Below, piece by piece: positions 1 to 8,917 of a stretch of 64,000 bases of DNA. Below the pieces are notes generated by a model. The model did not search any database. It was not told the origin of the DNA and worked only from the letters and a program-made list of their open reading frames with translations. The DNA is taken from positions 72,219 through 136,218 of the forward strand of contig CALGRX010000002.1 of the NCBI GenBank assembly GCA_937880755.1. Direction: 5' to 3'. Within the stretch, counting starts at the first letter, position 1; each line of letters opens with the position of its first letter. Position numbers and translations under genes: made by a program. This DNA is from an uncultured Clostridia bacterium. Lineage in GTDB: Bacteria; Bacillota; Clostridia; Christensenellales; UBA3700.

Positions 1-1241
1 AAGGTACACGTCTTGCCTTTGAGATAATACCCGAGTTTGTGACCATCGTCGTCCGATACGATATGCACCGTCAACGTATCGTAGAGAGCAGGCGCCATTT
101 GGCTAGCCAAAAATCTCTCGTAGATAAGCTTGTATAGACGGTATTCTTCTCTCTTGATTTTGTCCTTGAGGTCTTCGGGGTTGCGGGCAAGCGTGATAGG
201 TCTGATTGCCTCGTGGGCGTCTTGCGCACCCTTGGCCGTGCCGTAAACGTTAGGCTTCTTAGGGGCGTAGTCGTCGCCGTAATTGCCCTTGATATATTGC
301 AAAGCTTCGGCTTGCGCTTCGGTGGAAACTCTCACGCTATCCGAACGGATATACGTCACGAGTGCTACTTGCCCTTCGCCCGCCACCTCTACGCCTTCGT
401 AGAGTTTTTGAGCTACTTGCGATACTTGCGTTGCGCTCATACCCAGCTTGGCGATAGCGTCTTGTTGCATTGTAGAAGTGGTAAACGGAGCGGGCGGTTT
501 GCTTACCGACTGCGCGCGCTTGACGTTGTATACCGACCATACGCCGTTTTTGCTATGCTCTATTATTTTGTCGGCTTGTTCTTTGTTTTTGACCTTAAAC
601 TTTTTGCCGTCCACGTCGTTGAATTCGCACTTATATACTGCCGTAGACTTTTCTTTGGTTATTTTGGCGGTGATATTCCAATACTCTTCGGGCTTAAAGT
701 TCCTAATTTCTCTCTCTCTTTCGACTATCATTCTCAGAGCTACCGACTGCACTCTTCCTGCAGACAGTCCGCTCTTGATTTTGCGGGATATGATAGGCGA
801 CAATTCGTAGCCAACCAGTCTATCGAGTACTCTTCTCGCTTGCTGTGCGTCCACCAATTCCATATTGATGGCACGCGGATTTTCTATAGCATTGAGTACG
901 GCTTTTTTGGATATTTCGTTGAAGACGATTCTTGCCCTATCGTCCTTGATACCGCACACTTGCGCCAAGTGCCAACTTATCGCTTCTCCCTCACGGTCGG
1001 GGTCGGCTGCAAGATAAACCTTGTCGGCTTTGGCTATTGCCGACTTGATAGATTTGATGACTTCTACCTTGTCCTTGTTGATCTCGTATTCGGGCCTATA
1101 ATGGTTGTTGACATCTATACCCGTCTTACGCTCGGGCAAGTCGCGCACGTGTCCTTTGGACGCCATGACGCTATATTCTCTGCCGAGATATTTGGATATC
1201 GTCTTTGCCTTGTGTGGAGACTCTACTATAATAAGTTTCAT
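1..1241 (-). CDS. topA: DNA topoisomerase I (N-terminal part; 3' end outside the window)
   Basis: Type IA topoisomerase that relaxes negatively supercoiled DNA through a single-strand break. The visible about 413 residues begin MKLIIVESPHKAKTI, the Toprim start of TopA. The acidic Toprim motif DPDREGEAISWH lies near residue 80, and the active-site tyrosine is in VTYIRSDS near residue 300. An AAGGAG ribosome site precedes the ATG by about 7 bases. The gene follows dprA by only 9 bases, the usual Firmicutes dprA-topA pairing. The C-terminal zinc-finger region lies beyond base 1. Confidence 0.95.
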   Translation of the reverse strand, partial: MKLIIVESPHKAKTISKYLGREYSVMASKGHVRDLPERKTGIDVNNHYRPEYEINKDKVEVIKSIKSAIAKADKVYLAADPDREGEAISWHLAQVCGIKDDRARIVFNEISKKAVLNAIENPRAINMELVDAQQARRVLDRLVGYELSPIISRKIKSGLSAGRVQSVALRMIVEREREIRNFKPEEYWNITAKITKEKSTAVYKCEFNDVDGKKFKVKNKEQADKIIEHSKNGVWSVYNVKRAQSVSKPPAPFTTSTMQQDAIAKLGMSATQVSQVAQKLYEGVEVAGEGQVALVTYIRSDSVRVSTEAQAEALQYIKGNYGDDYAPKKPNVYGTAKGAQDAHEAIRPITLARNPEDLKDKIKREEYRLYKLIYERFLASQMAPALYDTLTVHIVSDDDGHKLGYYLKGKTCT

Positions 1242-1250
1242 TGCTACTCC

Positions 1251-2255
1251 TTATATCATTGGGCATTTTACGTAATAATTGCCCGATATTTTTCTAACTA
1301 GTCCGTATATTTCCATTTCGCTTAGCAAGGCACTGAGTGCGGACACACCCATCTTGCTCTTTTCTAACAGCTCGGTGAAGTGCACTTCGCCGTCTAGCAT
1401 ATCCAAAATCATATGTTGTTCTATGCTCAATTGCACCTGTTGTTGCTCGTCCTTCGCTTGCAAGTCGCCTACGATATCGGTCGGATCGGTGACGATAGTA
1501 CCTTGCAGTTCTTTGATTTTGCGATTGGTACCCTGACTCTGTTGAGCGAATATACTACCGGGGACGACGAATAGTTCTTTGCCTTGTTCCAAAGCGCAAT
1601 CCGCAGTTATCATACTTCCGCTTTGTAGTCCCGCTTCGGGTATCAACACGCTTTCGGCAAGTCCGCTGACGATACGATTTCTCTCGGGGAAGCGGTATGC
1701 GTGTACCGTCGTACCTATGGGATATTCGCTTATCATCAAGCCGTTAGATATGATTTCTTGAGCCAAGGATAGATTTTCGGCGGGATAAACTTGGTCGAGT
1801 CCGGTAGCCACTACGGCTATGGTTTTGCCACCGCAATCGAGCGCCACTCTGTGGGCTACCGAGTCAATTCCTCTCGCCATTCCGCTGACTACGCATATAT
1901 CCTTATCGACGAAGGCTTCCACGAATAGCTTGGTTACGTCCTTGCCGTACCTAGTTGCCTTTCTCGTGCCCACGACGGCAATTTTTCTCGATTTGAGTAG
2001 GTCGAGATTGCCTCGGCAATACAAAACTATCGGTGGATCGTAGATATCCAAGAGCGCTTGGGGATACAACTCGTTGAGCCGAGTTATGGCTACCACGCCG
2101 TGCTCTTGCATCTTAGCAATCATCTCGTCCGCCACAGTAAAGTCATCGTATAGTTCTCTTGGATGCTCTACACTCTCGAATGCGGATATTCTCTTTTTGA
2201 GTGTGGCGTCTGCCGATAGCATTATCAAAGCTTTGTCGTCGTCGCTATATCTCAT
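1251..2255 (-). CDS. dprA: DNA-processing protein DprA
   Basis: DprA/Smf binds incoming single-stranded DNA and loads RecA during transformation. The Rossmann-like core is visible: IAVVGTRKATRYG, VSGMARGIDSVAH and FPERNRIVSGL are the family's nucleotide-fold and DNA-binding loops. The last about 60 residues look like the C-terminal winged helix. I chose the ATG at 2255, which overlaps the last base of the comM stop (TAATG) and suggests translational coupling. A TTG nine bases further upstream in the same frame is possible but less attractive. It lies between comM and topA, two genes that often accompany it. Confidence 0.93.
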   Translation of the reverse strand: MRYSDDDKALIMLSADATLKKRISAFESVEHPRELYDDFTVADEMIAKMQEHGVVAITRLNELYPQALLDIYDPPIVLYCRGNLDLLKSRKIAVVGTRKATRYGKDVTKLFVEAFVDKDICVVSGMARGIDSVAHRVALDCGGKTIAVVATGLDQVYPAENLSLAQEIISNGLMISEYPIGTTVHAYRFPERNRIVSGLAESVLIPEAGLQSGSMITADCALEQGKELFVVPGSIFAQQSQGTNRKIKELQGTIVTDPTDIVGDLQAKDEQQQVQLSIEQHMILDMLDGEVHFTELLEKSKMGVSALSALLSEMEIYGLVRKISGNYYVKCPMI

Positions 2256-3787
2256 TATTCCCAATATTTCCTATCCAAGGAGCGGTATTGTATCGCTTCC
2301 GTTATGTGTTGAGGGCGTATATCTTCACTACCCTCTAGGTCGGCAATCGTGCGAGCTACCTTGAGTATTCGTGTGCTTGCCCGAGCCGAAAGATTTAACT
2401 TCTCAAAGGCGTTTTTGAGCAAGGTTTCGCACGTCTTGTCAAGAGCGCAATACTTTTTGACTTGCCCGTTGGTCATATATGCGTTGACGAAGATATTACT
2501 GCCCTTGTATCTGTCTCGCTGAATTGCTCTAGCCTTTTCTACTCTCTTTTTGATTTCTGCGCTACTCTCGGCTTCTCCGTCTCCTCTCAATTCTTCATAA
2601 CTTATATTGTCCACTTCTATCTGCAAATCTATTCTGTCTATGAGCGGACCGCTGAGTTTGGATACGTATTTGTGTATCTCGCTCGCGGTGCATTTGCACT
2701 GCTGAGTTTTTGAGCCGAAGTTGCCGCAAGGACAAGGGTTCATACTAGCCACCAACATAAATCTTGCGGGATATTCCAGCGTTTGCTTGGCTCTCGAAAC
2801 GGTGACGTAGCCGTCTTCCAAAGGTTGTCTCAACGTTTCTAATGTCTTGCGCTGATACTCGGGCATTTCGTCCAAAAACAACACGCCGTTGTGCGCCAAG
2901 GACACTTCTCCCGGTTTAGCATTAGCTCCGCCACCTATTAGCGCGGGCATAGTTGCCGTATGGTGCGGTGTGCGGAAAGGGCGTCTGCTTACGATACCTT
3001 TGCTAGAGTCGAGCACCCCCGCTATCGAGTGTATCTTAGTCACCTCAATGGCTTCTTCAAAACTCATATCGGGCATTATCGTAGGCACGCACTTAGCCAT
3101 CATAGTCTTGCCCGCCCCGGGTGGTCCAATCATAATGATATTGTGTCCGCCGGCAACGGCAATCTCTATTGCTCTCTTGGCTACGAACTGTCCTTTGACT
3201 TCGCTAAAGTCTACGTTGTATTTGTTGAAAGCGGAATTGTTTACGAAGCGTTTCGTTGTCAGAGGCTTGTGTTCTTGCTCTCCTCTCAACAATTCCACCA
3301 CGCTCTTGAGATTGTCTAATGCATATATCTCGCAACCATCGACGTAGGAGGCTTCTTCGGCGTTGGCTGACGGAATGATAAACTTTTTGTATCCTGCTTG
3401 CAATGCCGATATCAATAGAGGCATTACTCCCTTGATATGTCTTAGCGTACCGTCCAACGACAGCTCTCCTATCATCACGTAGTCCTTGTATGATTTGTCC
3501 TCAATCTGCTCGCTTGCCGCCAAAATGGCAACGGCAATGGCAAGGTCAAAGTATGAGCCTTCCTTTTTGCTGTCGGCGGGGGCAAGGTTGATCGTGATTT
3601 TTTTGAGTGGAAAGGCAAATAGTGAGTTTTTGATAGCCGACCTGACTCTTTCTTTAGATTCCTTGACGGCAGTGTCGCCAAGCCCCACTATTTCGTAGCT
3701 TGGCAATCCCGCGTTGAGGTCAACCTCTATCTCTACCTTAAATCCGTCCACTCCGCTGAGTGCGTAACTGATAAGTTTTGCTAACAT
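2255..3787 (-). CDS. comM: Mg-chelatase-type AAA+ ATPase ComM (YifB family)
   Basis: ComM is a hexameric AAA+ helicase that promotes branch migration during natural transformation. The 510 residues match the family length. An N-terminal Lon-like/ChlI domain is followed by the AAA+ core with Walker A GPPGAGKTMMAK near residue 220 and Walker B LFLDEMPE. The cysteine cluster NPCPCGN with a later QCKC is typical of the family's zinc-binding insert. The C-terminal Mg_chelatase_C segment ends in SLDRKYWE. The ATG has no clear ribosome site. It lies 22 bases after the lipoprotein/GT-C gene and is coupled to dprA. Confidence 0.93.
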   Translation of the reverse strand: MLAKLISYALSGVDGFKVEIEVDLNAGLPSYEIVGLGDTAVKESKERVRSAIKNSLFAFPLKKITINLAPADSKKEGSYFDLAIAVAILAASEQIEDKSYKDYVMIGELSLDGTLRHIKGVMPLLISALQAGYKKFIIPSANAEEASYVDGCEIYALDNLKSVVELLRGEQEHKPLTTKRFVNNSAFNKYNVDFSEVKGQFVAKRAIEIAVAGGHNIIMIGPPGAGKTMMAKCVPTIMPDMSFEEAIEVTKIHSIAGVLDSSKGIVSRRPFRTPHHTATMPALIGGGANAKPGEVSLAHNGVLFLDEMPEYQRKTLETLRQPLEDGYVTVSRAKQTLEYPARFMLVASMNPCPCGNFGSKTQQCKCTASEIHKYVSKLSGPLIDRIDLQIEVDNISYEELRGDGEAESSAEIKKRVEKARAIQRDRYKGSNIFVNAYMTNGQVKKYCALDKTCETLLKNAFEKLNLSARASTRILKVARTIADLEGSEDIRPQHITEAIQYRSLDRKYWE

Positions 3788-3809
3788 TTTTTACCCGTAT
3801 TTTTTCTAA

Positions 3810-5900
3810 TTACTTGTTTCTTTTGAGCCACGCAAAGCTAAATATATATTTGAGTTGCTCTTTGAGCGGTCTTTTTAACGGTTGCACGGGTTGGTTGACC
3901 TCGTAGGCAATCGCGTCTATACAAACGTATATATAGTAGAAGGTCACAAGCACGCTCAACACGCTGAATACGATATAGAACGCGCTATTGCTTGCAAAGG
4001 AATATGCCGTGTCCCCCTGCGTACCGCTCACCACGCCGTTGATAGACAACAGTTGTGCTATATTGATAAAGCTTAGTAGCGATAGTCCCGTCAATACGCC
4101 GTACAATCTCTTCTCGGGATTGATAGCAAGATATACGACCAACAACACCAAAGCTATCGGCAATATTTCCGCAGACGAGCCAGCGCCCAAAATCGCGTAT
4201 GCCGTAACGATTGCCGAAGATAGCAACAACAAGTCGAGTCTATTGTGCTTTTTGACGTAAGCCACCGCACTGACGCCACCCATCGTTATTACGAACAACC
4301 AATTGGCAACTTCGAGCAAGGTATTGCGAGCCTTGACGTTGCCGGCGCCGAATATAGCGTAGAGGTTAAAGCTATTGTCGGAGAGCAAAGCTTTGGTCTT
4401 GAAGAAAGCAAACGTCTTTTTAAATACGAACAGCACGTTGCCGTTTGCAATCTCCGCGTAGCAAGGTGCGATAGACAAGGCAAAGAAGCCTGCCAAGCAC
4501 AACAGCATCGTCACTACGATAGAAAGCCTATGCTTTTCGTCCACGACTATTGCGTAGATTTCGAATACCAAAATTATAGGGAGCAACAAAAGCGCGTAGT
4601 TGCTAAGCGTAAGTGCCAAGGTGTACGTAACCGAAGTTAGCACGTATTTTTTCTCAAGCATAGCCGCAAACGTAGCTATCAACAACGCTATAGCAACGGG
4701 TTGCCAGCTACAATACATTACGCCGTAGGTAAAAAAGAGAGGAACGAAAGCGTATATCGAAGCAAATACCGCGCCTTGCTTTTCGCTAGCGTACTTTTGA
4801 CCAAGCGAATATATCACGTAGCATATTACTATATCGGCAATGAGCGTTGGCATTCTAAGCAAAATGCTATAGCCGAGCGACCCGGCTTCTATTCCCATTG
4901 CGTCTGCTAATTTTGCAAACACGGCAACGAAATAATATATTCCTACGGGTTGATTGATACCGGTATTGGCTGACATAGAGGATACGAAGCCCGTCTCGCC
5001 GATATACTTGGCGAGCGAGGACAACTGACCAAGCATAGAGTCGTAGCCGTAAGTGGTGAGCAACACCACGAACCTCACTGCAAAAGCCCCCGCCAAAACG
5101 TACAAGAAAATAGCAAAATTACTACTGAGCGCCGTTGCGCCACTGTTTAGTTGTTCTCCGTCCGACTTTTTAGTGATAGGGGTTAGACTCTTCTTGAGGG
5201 CAATATAGGCTATTCCCAATATCGCCACCACTGCCAAGGCGAGCAGTATCACGAAAGCAATCGAGCCACCGTCGCTTAGGTCTCTATCTTTGTCTATCGT
5301 CACTTTGCTTACTACAGCGCCCTCTTCGACTTGGTCGGCTATGGATATGTCGATATTGTCAAATCCTACCTGTCCCGACACGTATTTGTTGGCAGAGCCT
5401 AGAGTAGCGCACAGCGTGTAATCGCCACTTTTAGCGACCTTGAAATAAACCGAGAAGGTCTGCCACTCGCTCGTCTTTTGACTGACGTTGATACCGATAA
5501 ATTGGCTATCTTCTACAAAGCCCACTCTTGCGCCTATATCGTCCGACGGCGTGATGCTATCGACCTTGATAGTCGCGCTGAGTTTGTAGGTCTTGCCCGA
5601 CTTTAGAGCAACCGTCTGGAAGACGTATTCTCCCGCATTGGTAGAACTATCTCTATCAATGTACACGTATCTAGTGCCGAGTTGAGGGTCGTAGCCGTTC
5701 TCTCCCACTTTATTGCGTGGAAAAGTTACGTTGGTTGAACCCGTGGACTTTTTCCAACCAAGCACGTAGCCCGTAGACTCCGATACGGCGTCAAACGAGC
5801 CGTTCTCCACTGTAGGTGCGGACTTGTCGTCGCTACAGCCTACGAGCAAGCAAGCTATAACGGCAATGATAAGTATTGCAATTATAATTTTTTTATTCAT
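3810..5900 (-). CDS. Lipid-anchored beta-domain fused to a GT-C-like polytopic membrane protein
   Basis: Function is not established. The 696 residues have three parts. First is a lipoprotein signal peptide with lipobox LVGC (cysteine 22). Next is a beta-rich extracellular region, about residues 30-190, resembling a carbohydrate-binding sandwich (TVALKSGKTYKLSATIKV, VGFDNIDI). After a membrane segment near 213-233 comes a hydrophobic half with about nine more predicted helices. Short stretches such as GINQPVGIYYF and YCSWQPVAIALL resemble GT-C mannosyltransferases (Gpi18/PMT type). A glycosyltransferase using a lipid-linked sugar is an inference. The gene interrupts the otherwise conserved housekeeping run between rplS and comM. 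The ribosome site is GAGAGGACGGT before the ATG, and a good promoter lies just upstream. Confidence 0.75.
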   Translation of the reverse strand: MNKKIIIAILIIAVIACLLVGCSDDKSAPTVENGSFDAVSESTGYVLGWKKSTGSTNVTFPRNKVGENGYDPQLGTRYVYIDRDSSTNAGEYVFQTVALKSGKTYKLSATIKVDSITPSDDIGARVGFVEDSQFIGINVSQKTSEWQTFSVYFKVAKSGDYTLCATLGSANKYVSGQVGFDNIDISIADQVEEGAVVSKVTIDKDRDLSDGGSIAFVILLALAVVAILGIAYIALKKSLTPITKKSDGEQLNSGATALSSNFAIFLYVLAGAFAVRFVVLLTTYGYDSMLGQLSSLAKYIGETGFVSSMSANTGINQPVGIYYFVAVFAKLADAMGIEAGSLGYSILLRMPTLIADIVICYVIYSLGQKYASEKQGAVFASIYAFVPLFFTYGVMYCSWQPVAIALLIATFAAMLEKKYVLTSVTYTLALTLSNYALLLLPIILVFEIYAIVVDEKHRLSIVVTMLLCLAGFFALSIAPCYAEIANGNVLFVFKKTFAFFKTKALLSDNSFNLYAIFGAGNVKARNTLLEVANWLFVITMGGVSAVAYVKKHNRLDLLLLSSAIVTAYAILGAGSSAEILPIALVLLVVYLAINPEKRLYGVLTGLSLLSFINIAQLLSINGVVSGTQGDTAYSFASNSAFYIVFSVLSVLVTFYYIYVCIDAIAYEVNQPVQPLKRPLKEQLKYIFSFAWLKRNK

Positions 5901-5929
5901 ACCGTCCTCTCTGATGAATATTCAAATAT

Positions 5930-5958
5930 ATCATATATCAAAACGACGACTTTGACAA
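5930..5958 (-). promoter_or_regulatory. Putative sigma-A promoter for the lipoprotein/GT-C gene
   Basis: On the minus strand, TTGTCA (5958-5953) and TATGAT (5935-5930) are separated by 17 bases. Transcription would start near 5923, leaving a short leader before the ATG at 5900. The comM-dprA-topA genes downstream may share this promoter. Confidence 0.5.
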
Positions 5959-5959
5959 G

Positions 5960-6250
5960 CCCAAAAATAAAAAAATATTATATTATAATAAAATTATATA
6001 TAGAATATATTAAGTTTACTCTTTGTTCCCAATCTAACTTTTGGTTTGTTCAAGCATCCGATATCTCGCAACTTTTGTTCGTTTATGAGCGATTTTCAAA
6101 ACAATTGCACTAAGCCGTAGCCCTCAAAAACTCAAAAAAACTCAACACGTATCGACAAAAATAAAAAAATGCTCACCTCTGAGTATCTTTTGCAAATAAC
6201 AAGGTGTCTATGTATTTTCTTACAATATCGATTATCAAAAAAAATTGCAA
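5960..6250. other. AT-rich intergenic stretch without a recognisable gene
   Basis: Between the promoter above and the rplS terminator I see only AT-rich sequence with A-tracts (around 5968-6010 and 6160-6170). Short open frames here have no ribosome site and no recognisable family. Confidence 0.5.
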
Positions 6251-6277
6251 GAAAAAAGGAAGTCGTTTGACTTCCTT
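6251..6277 (-). terminator. Intrinsic terminator after rplS
   Basis: A perfect 9-bp stem AAGGAAGTC / GACTTCCTT (6256-6264 with 6269-6277) has a 4-base loop. On the minus strand it is followed by a run of six T, about 12 bases after the rplS stop codon. Confidence 0.9.
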
Positions 6278-6288
6278 CTATCCAATGC

Positions 6289-6636
6289 TTATTTGAAAAC
6301 TTCTCTAAGTCTTGCAGCCTTACCGATTCTGTCACGCAAGTAATAGAGTTTTGCTCTTCTGACTTTACCGTGACGAATGATGTCGATATGGTCGATCTTA
6401 GGAGAATGAAGAGGGAACGTTCTTTCTACGCCGACTTTGAAAGATACCTTTCTAACGGTAAAGGTCTCTCTAACGCTTCCGTTCTTCTTAGCGATAACTA
6501 CGCCTTCGAATGCTTGGAGTCTTTCTCTCGTTCCTTCAACGACTTTTACAAAAACCTTGACGGTATCGCCGATTTCGATTTTTGGCAAGTCGGTACGCTC
6601 GTTTTCTTTTTCGATTACATTGATTATGTTGCTCAT
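6289..6636 (-). CDS. rplS: 50S ribosomal protein L19
   Basis: L19 sits at the 30S-50S interface of the ribosome. The 115-residue product has the family pattern IEIGDTVKVFVKVVEGTRER, FEGVVIAKKNG and a basic C-terminus RRAKLYYLRDRIGKAARL. I chose the ATG at 6636 because it follows GGAGGT by 8 bases; the frame is open upstream, but the extra residues are not L19-like. In Bacillus rplS follows trmD directly. Here it stands on its own between yraN and the GT-C gene, with its own promoter and terminator. Confidence 0.96.
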   Translation of the reverse strand: MSNIINVIEKENERTDLPKIEIGDTVKVFVKVVEGTRERLQAFEGVVIAKKNGSVRETFTVRKVSFKVGVERTFPLHSPKIDHIDIIRHGKVRRAKLYYLRDRIGKAARLREVFK

Positions 6637-6725
6637 TGACTTATACCTCCACATAATACGAAACATTCTTGCAAAATCTGCGTTTTTTGATTTTCAGAGG
6701 AATGTCCGAAGTCTTTTGCTATGAT

Positions 6726-6754
6726 ATTCTAGCATAACAAATTAGTTATAGCAA
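6726..6754 (-). promoter_or_regulatory. Putative rplS promoter
   Basis: On the minus strand, TTGCTA (6754-6749), a 17-base spacer and TAGAAT (6731-6726). This would give an RNA leader of about 80 bases before the L19 start, room for the leader regulation often seen for ribosomal protein genes. I could not resolve a convincing leader fold. Confidence 0.5.
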
Positions 6755-6787
6755 GCAATTTTTAGCAATAAATTATTTATTTTCCTA

Positions 6788-7144
6788 TCAAAAACCTGTT
6801 TTTTGCTCAAAGGCGTTCTCTATATGCTGTATTTTGCCTCTCAATATTGCTATCACGTCAAAGCGAGCCTGCGTGTCGTAGAGATGATTTTTCATTATAT
6901 AATACCTTGCCGCGCCTATTATGCTACGTACTTTGGCGGGGGTGATTGCCTCGATAGGCATGCCGAATTTGGTATTATCCCTCGCCTTGACCTCGACGAA
7001 GACCAGCGTGTCGCCGTCCATAGCAACCACGTCTATCTCCCCTACTTTGCAACTAAAATTGCGTTCCAAGATAGTGTACCCCTTGTCCTCGAGGTATTTG
7101 GCGGCGATGCTTTCGCCTTCTAATCCCGTCTTTCTGTTGTTCAT
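6788..7144 (-). CDS. yraN: YraN family endonuclease-like protein (UPF0102)
   Basis: A 118-residue member of UPF0102, a small family with a PD-(D/E)xK nuclease-like fold and no firm cellular role. The active-site-like pattern is clear: an early Glu in GLEGESIAAKYL, then GEIDVVAMDGD and VFVEVKAR, giving E-x-D with ExK. Its start overlaps the rnhB stop by 4 bases, and the rnhB-yraN-comM-dprA neighbourhood is common in Firmicutes. Confidence 0.9.
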   Translation of the reverse strand: MNNRKTGLEGESIAAKYLEDKGYTILERNFSCKVGEIDVVAMDGDTLVFVEVKARDNTKFGMPIEAITPAKVRSIIGAARYYIMKNHLYDTQARFDVIAILRGKIQHIENAFEQKTGF

Positions 7145-7776
7145 ACTTCCTCTACTCTCACGAAGTTTTTGATAAAGCTTCTTCTATGTATAGGGCAAGG
7201 TCCTATCTCCTTGATAGCCTCTATATGCTTTGCCGAGCCGTAGCCCTTGTTGGAAGCAAAGCCGTATTGCGGATAGATAGCGTCGTACTCTTGCATCAGT
7301 CTATCCCTATACACCTTGGCAACGATAGAGGCGCACGCAATGCTATAACTCTTGGCGTCGCCCTTGATTATGCTCTCCACCTCGCAATCTACGTCGATAT
7401 TGACGGCGTCTATCAGCACGACTTGAGGCTTGACGTCGATATTTTCGACGCACCTCTTCATACAAGTCTTGGTGGCTTGCAAAATGTTGATTTGGTCTAT
7501 TTCCTTCTCGTCCATACTCTCTATGCGGTAGGCTATCGCCTTGTCGAGTATTAGGTCGTAGAGTTGTTCTCTCTTTTTTTCGCTCAGTTTTTTGCTATCG
7601 TTGACGCCTTGAATAATGTCCTCTTGCGACAACGGCATTATCACGCACGCCACCACCACGGGTCCCGCGAGCGGTCCTCGCCCCACCTCGTCTATACCGC
7701 CTATGAGGCTTACGCCGTCGGCGAGATATGCCTTTTCGTATTCTAACATCGTCATCGTGTCGTGCCTTGTCGCCAT
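7141..7776 (-). CDS. rnhB: Ribonuclease HII
   Basis: RNase HII nicks RNA-DNA hybrids and starts removal of misincorporated ribonucleotides. The signature GGIDEVGRGPLAGPVV carries the first catalytic Asp-Glu pair, and VLIDAVN and SIACASIVAKVYRDRLM carry further conserved acidic and basic positions. At 211 residues it is a normal-length family member. The ATG follows GGAG by about 8 bases and lies one base after the rbgA stop, so the pair is probably cotranscribed. Confidence 0.95.
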   Translation of the reverse strand: MATRHDTMTMLEYEKAYLADGVSLIGGIDEVGRGPLAGPVVVACVIMPLSQEDIIQGVNDSKKLSEKKREQLYDLILDKAIAYRIESMDEKEIDQINILQATKTCMKRCVENIDVKPQVVLIDAVNIDVDCEVESIIKGDAKSYSIACASIVAKVYRDRLMQEYDAIYPQYGFASNKGYGSAKHIEAIKEIGPCPIHRRSFIKNFVRVEEV

Positions 7777-7777
7777 A

Positions 7778-8623
7778 TTATTTCTCCGGATAATCGAGCA
7801 TTATTTTGCCGAATTTTTGCTTCCTAAAGTCGTCCATAATGATAGACGCCACTCTGTCGGAGTCGTATTCGCCTCTCACCTTTTGCACGCCTCTTGCCTT
7901 ACCAACGGCGTCGAAAATCTCCTCGTAACTATGCTCGAAGCCGTCTATGCCGTATCGGTTACAAAACTCGTCTATACCCCTATCTTTGCAAAAATCTATA
8001 AATTCGATAGCCAGCTCGTCCACTCTCACCACGTCTTCTTTTATCGAACCCACGAAAGCGAGATTGACTGCTTTGCCTTGGTCCTCGAATGACGGCGGTA
8101 GAGTGCCCGGAGTATCGAGTAGTTCTATTCCCTCGTCTAGTCGCACCCATTGCTTGCCACGCGTCACCCCGGGACGATTGCCCGTCACGGCTCTTTTGCC
8201 GGCGCATAGGCAGTTGATAAGGGTTGACTTACCGCTGTTAGGCACGCCCACGACCATTGCTCTCACAATCTTGTTGACGCCCTTTTCTCTATATTTGGAT
8301 ATGACGGCGGAGTTGATTTTTTTCAGTCCGTCCAAGACGGCGTTGCGCTCCTTGTTGCCCACGCTACTCACCGCCAAAGCCGTTGCGCCTCGGCTTGCGA
8401 AGTAGTCGAGCCAAACTTTGACTTCTCCGCTTGGCACGAGGTCCTTTTTGTTGAGTACGTACAACACGGGCTTGCCGGCTATCATTTCGTCAAACTTGGG
8501 GTTGATACACGAGGCCACAGCCCTGCAATCGAGCACGTAAATTACGCAATCAACTTGCTTGATTGCGTCTTGCATCATTCTCATTGCTTTGGTCATGTGA
8601 CCTGGGTACCACTGTATGTGCAT
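7778..8623 (-). CDS. rbgA: Ribosome biogenesis GTPase RbgA (YlqF)
   Basis: RbgA is a circularly permuted GTPase needed for late assembly of the 50S subunit. The permuted order of GTPase motifs is visible: G4 NKKD comes first, then the P-loop GVPNSGKSTLIN, then G3 DTPG. The N-terminal IQWYPGHMTKAMR is the family hallmark. Its ATG overlaps the stop of the DUF1292 gene (TGATG). The position between trmD and rnhB matches Bacillus. Confidence 0.95.
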   Translation of the reverse strand: MHIQWYPGHMTKAMRMMQDAIKQVDCVIYVLDCRAVASCINPKFDEMIAGKPVLYVLNKKDLVPSGEVKVWLDYFASRGATALAVSSVGNKERNAVLDGLKKINSAVISKYREKGVNKIVRAMVVGVPNSGKSTLINCLCAGKRAVTGNRPGVTRGKQWVRLDEGIELLDTPGTLPPSFEDQGKAVNLAFVGSIKEDVVRVDELAIEFIDFCKDRGIDEFCNRYGIDGFEHSYEEIFDAVGKARGVQKVRGEYDSDRVASIIMDDFRKQKFGKIMLDYPEK

Positions 8624-8916
8624 CAGTCTTGCATTTCCTCAAAGAGTCTATCGTAAATCTCAAATACGTTGGATATGATATTGACGTCCTCGATTGGCTT
8701 GATTTCGCCCCTCTCGCCGTCAAGCTCGAATACTTCTCCCGCCTCGTCGAGTTCGCCCTTGTCGAATATTTCCTTTTGGACCAAAATAGCGTACACCCTC
8801 TTGTCGTAAGGTATTACGGCTATTTGTTCGTACTCTACGGCTTTGCCGTTGCCGTCGTACAGCGTTACTGCGCCGTCGTACTCGGTGTCCAAAATTTGGT
8901 CAATCACGTTGTTCAT
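8623..8916 (-). CDS. DUF1292 family protein
   Basis: A 97-residue acidic protein with the DUF1292 pattern: a beta-rich domain that reads D..L.DE.G...EFE.IA.I.Y....YAIL. Its function is unknown; relatives (YrzB type) often sit near RNA-processing genes in Firmicutes. The ATG follows GGAGGGGGAAT. It lies one base after trmD and overlaps rbgA, so it is embedded in the operon. Confidence 0.75.
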   Translation of the reverse strand: MNNVIDQILDTEYDGAVTLYDGNGKAVEYEQIAVIPYDKRVYAILVQKEIFDKGELDEAGEVFELDGERGEIKPIEDVNIISNVFEIYDRLFEEMQD

Positions 8917-8917
8917 A

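Noticed and set aside
213..1301. Long plus-strand open frame of 362 codons opposite topA
   Set aside because: It lies antisense to clear TopA coding sequence, has no ribosome site, and its protein has no recognisable features. Its openness follows from the codon bias of the real gene.
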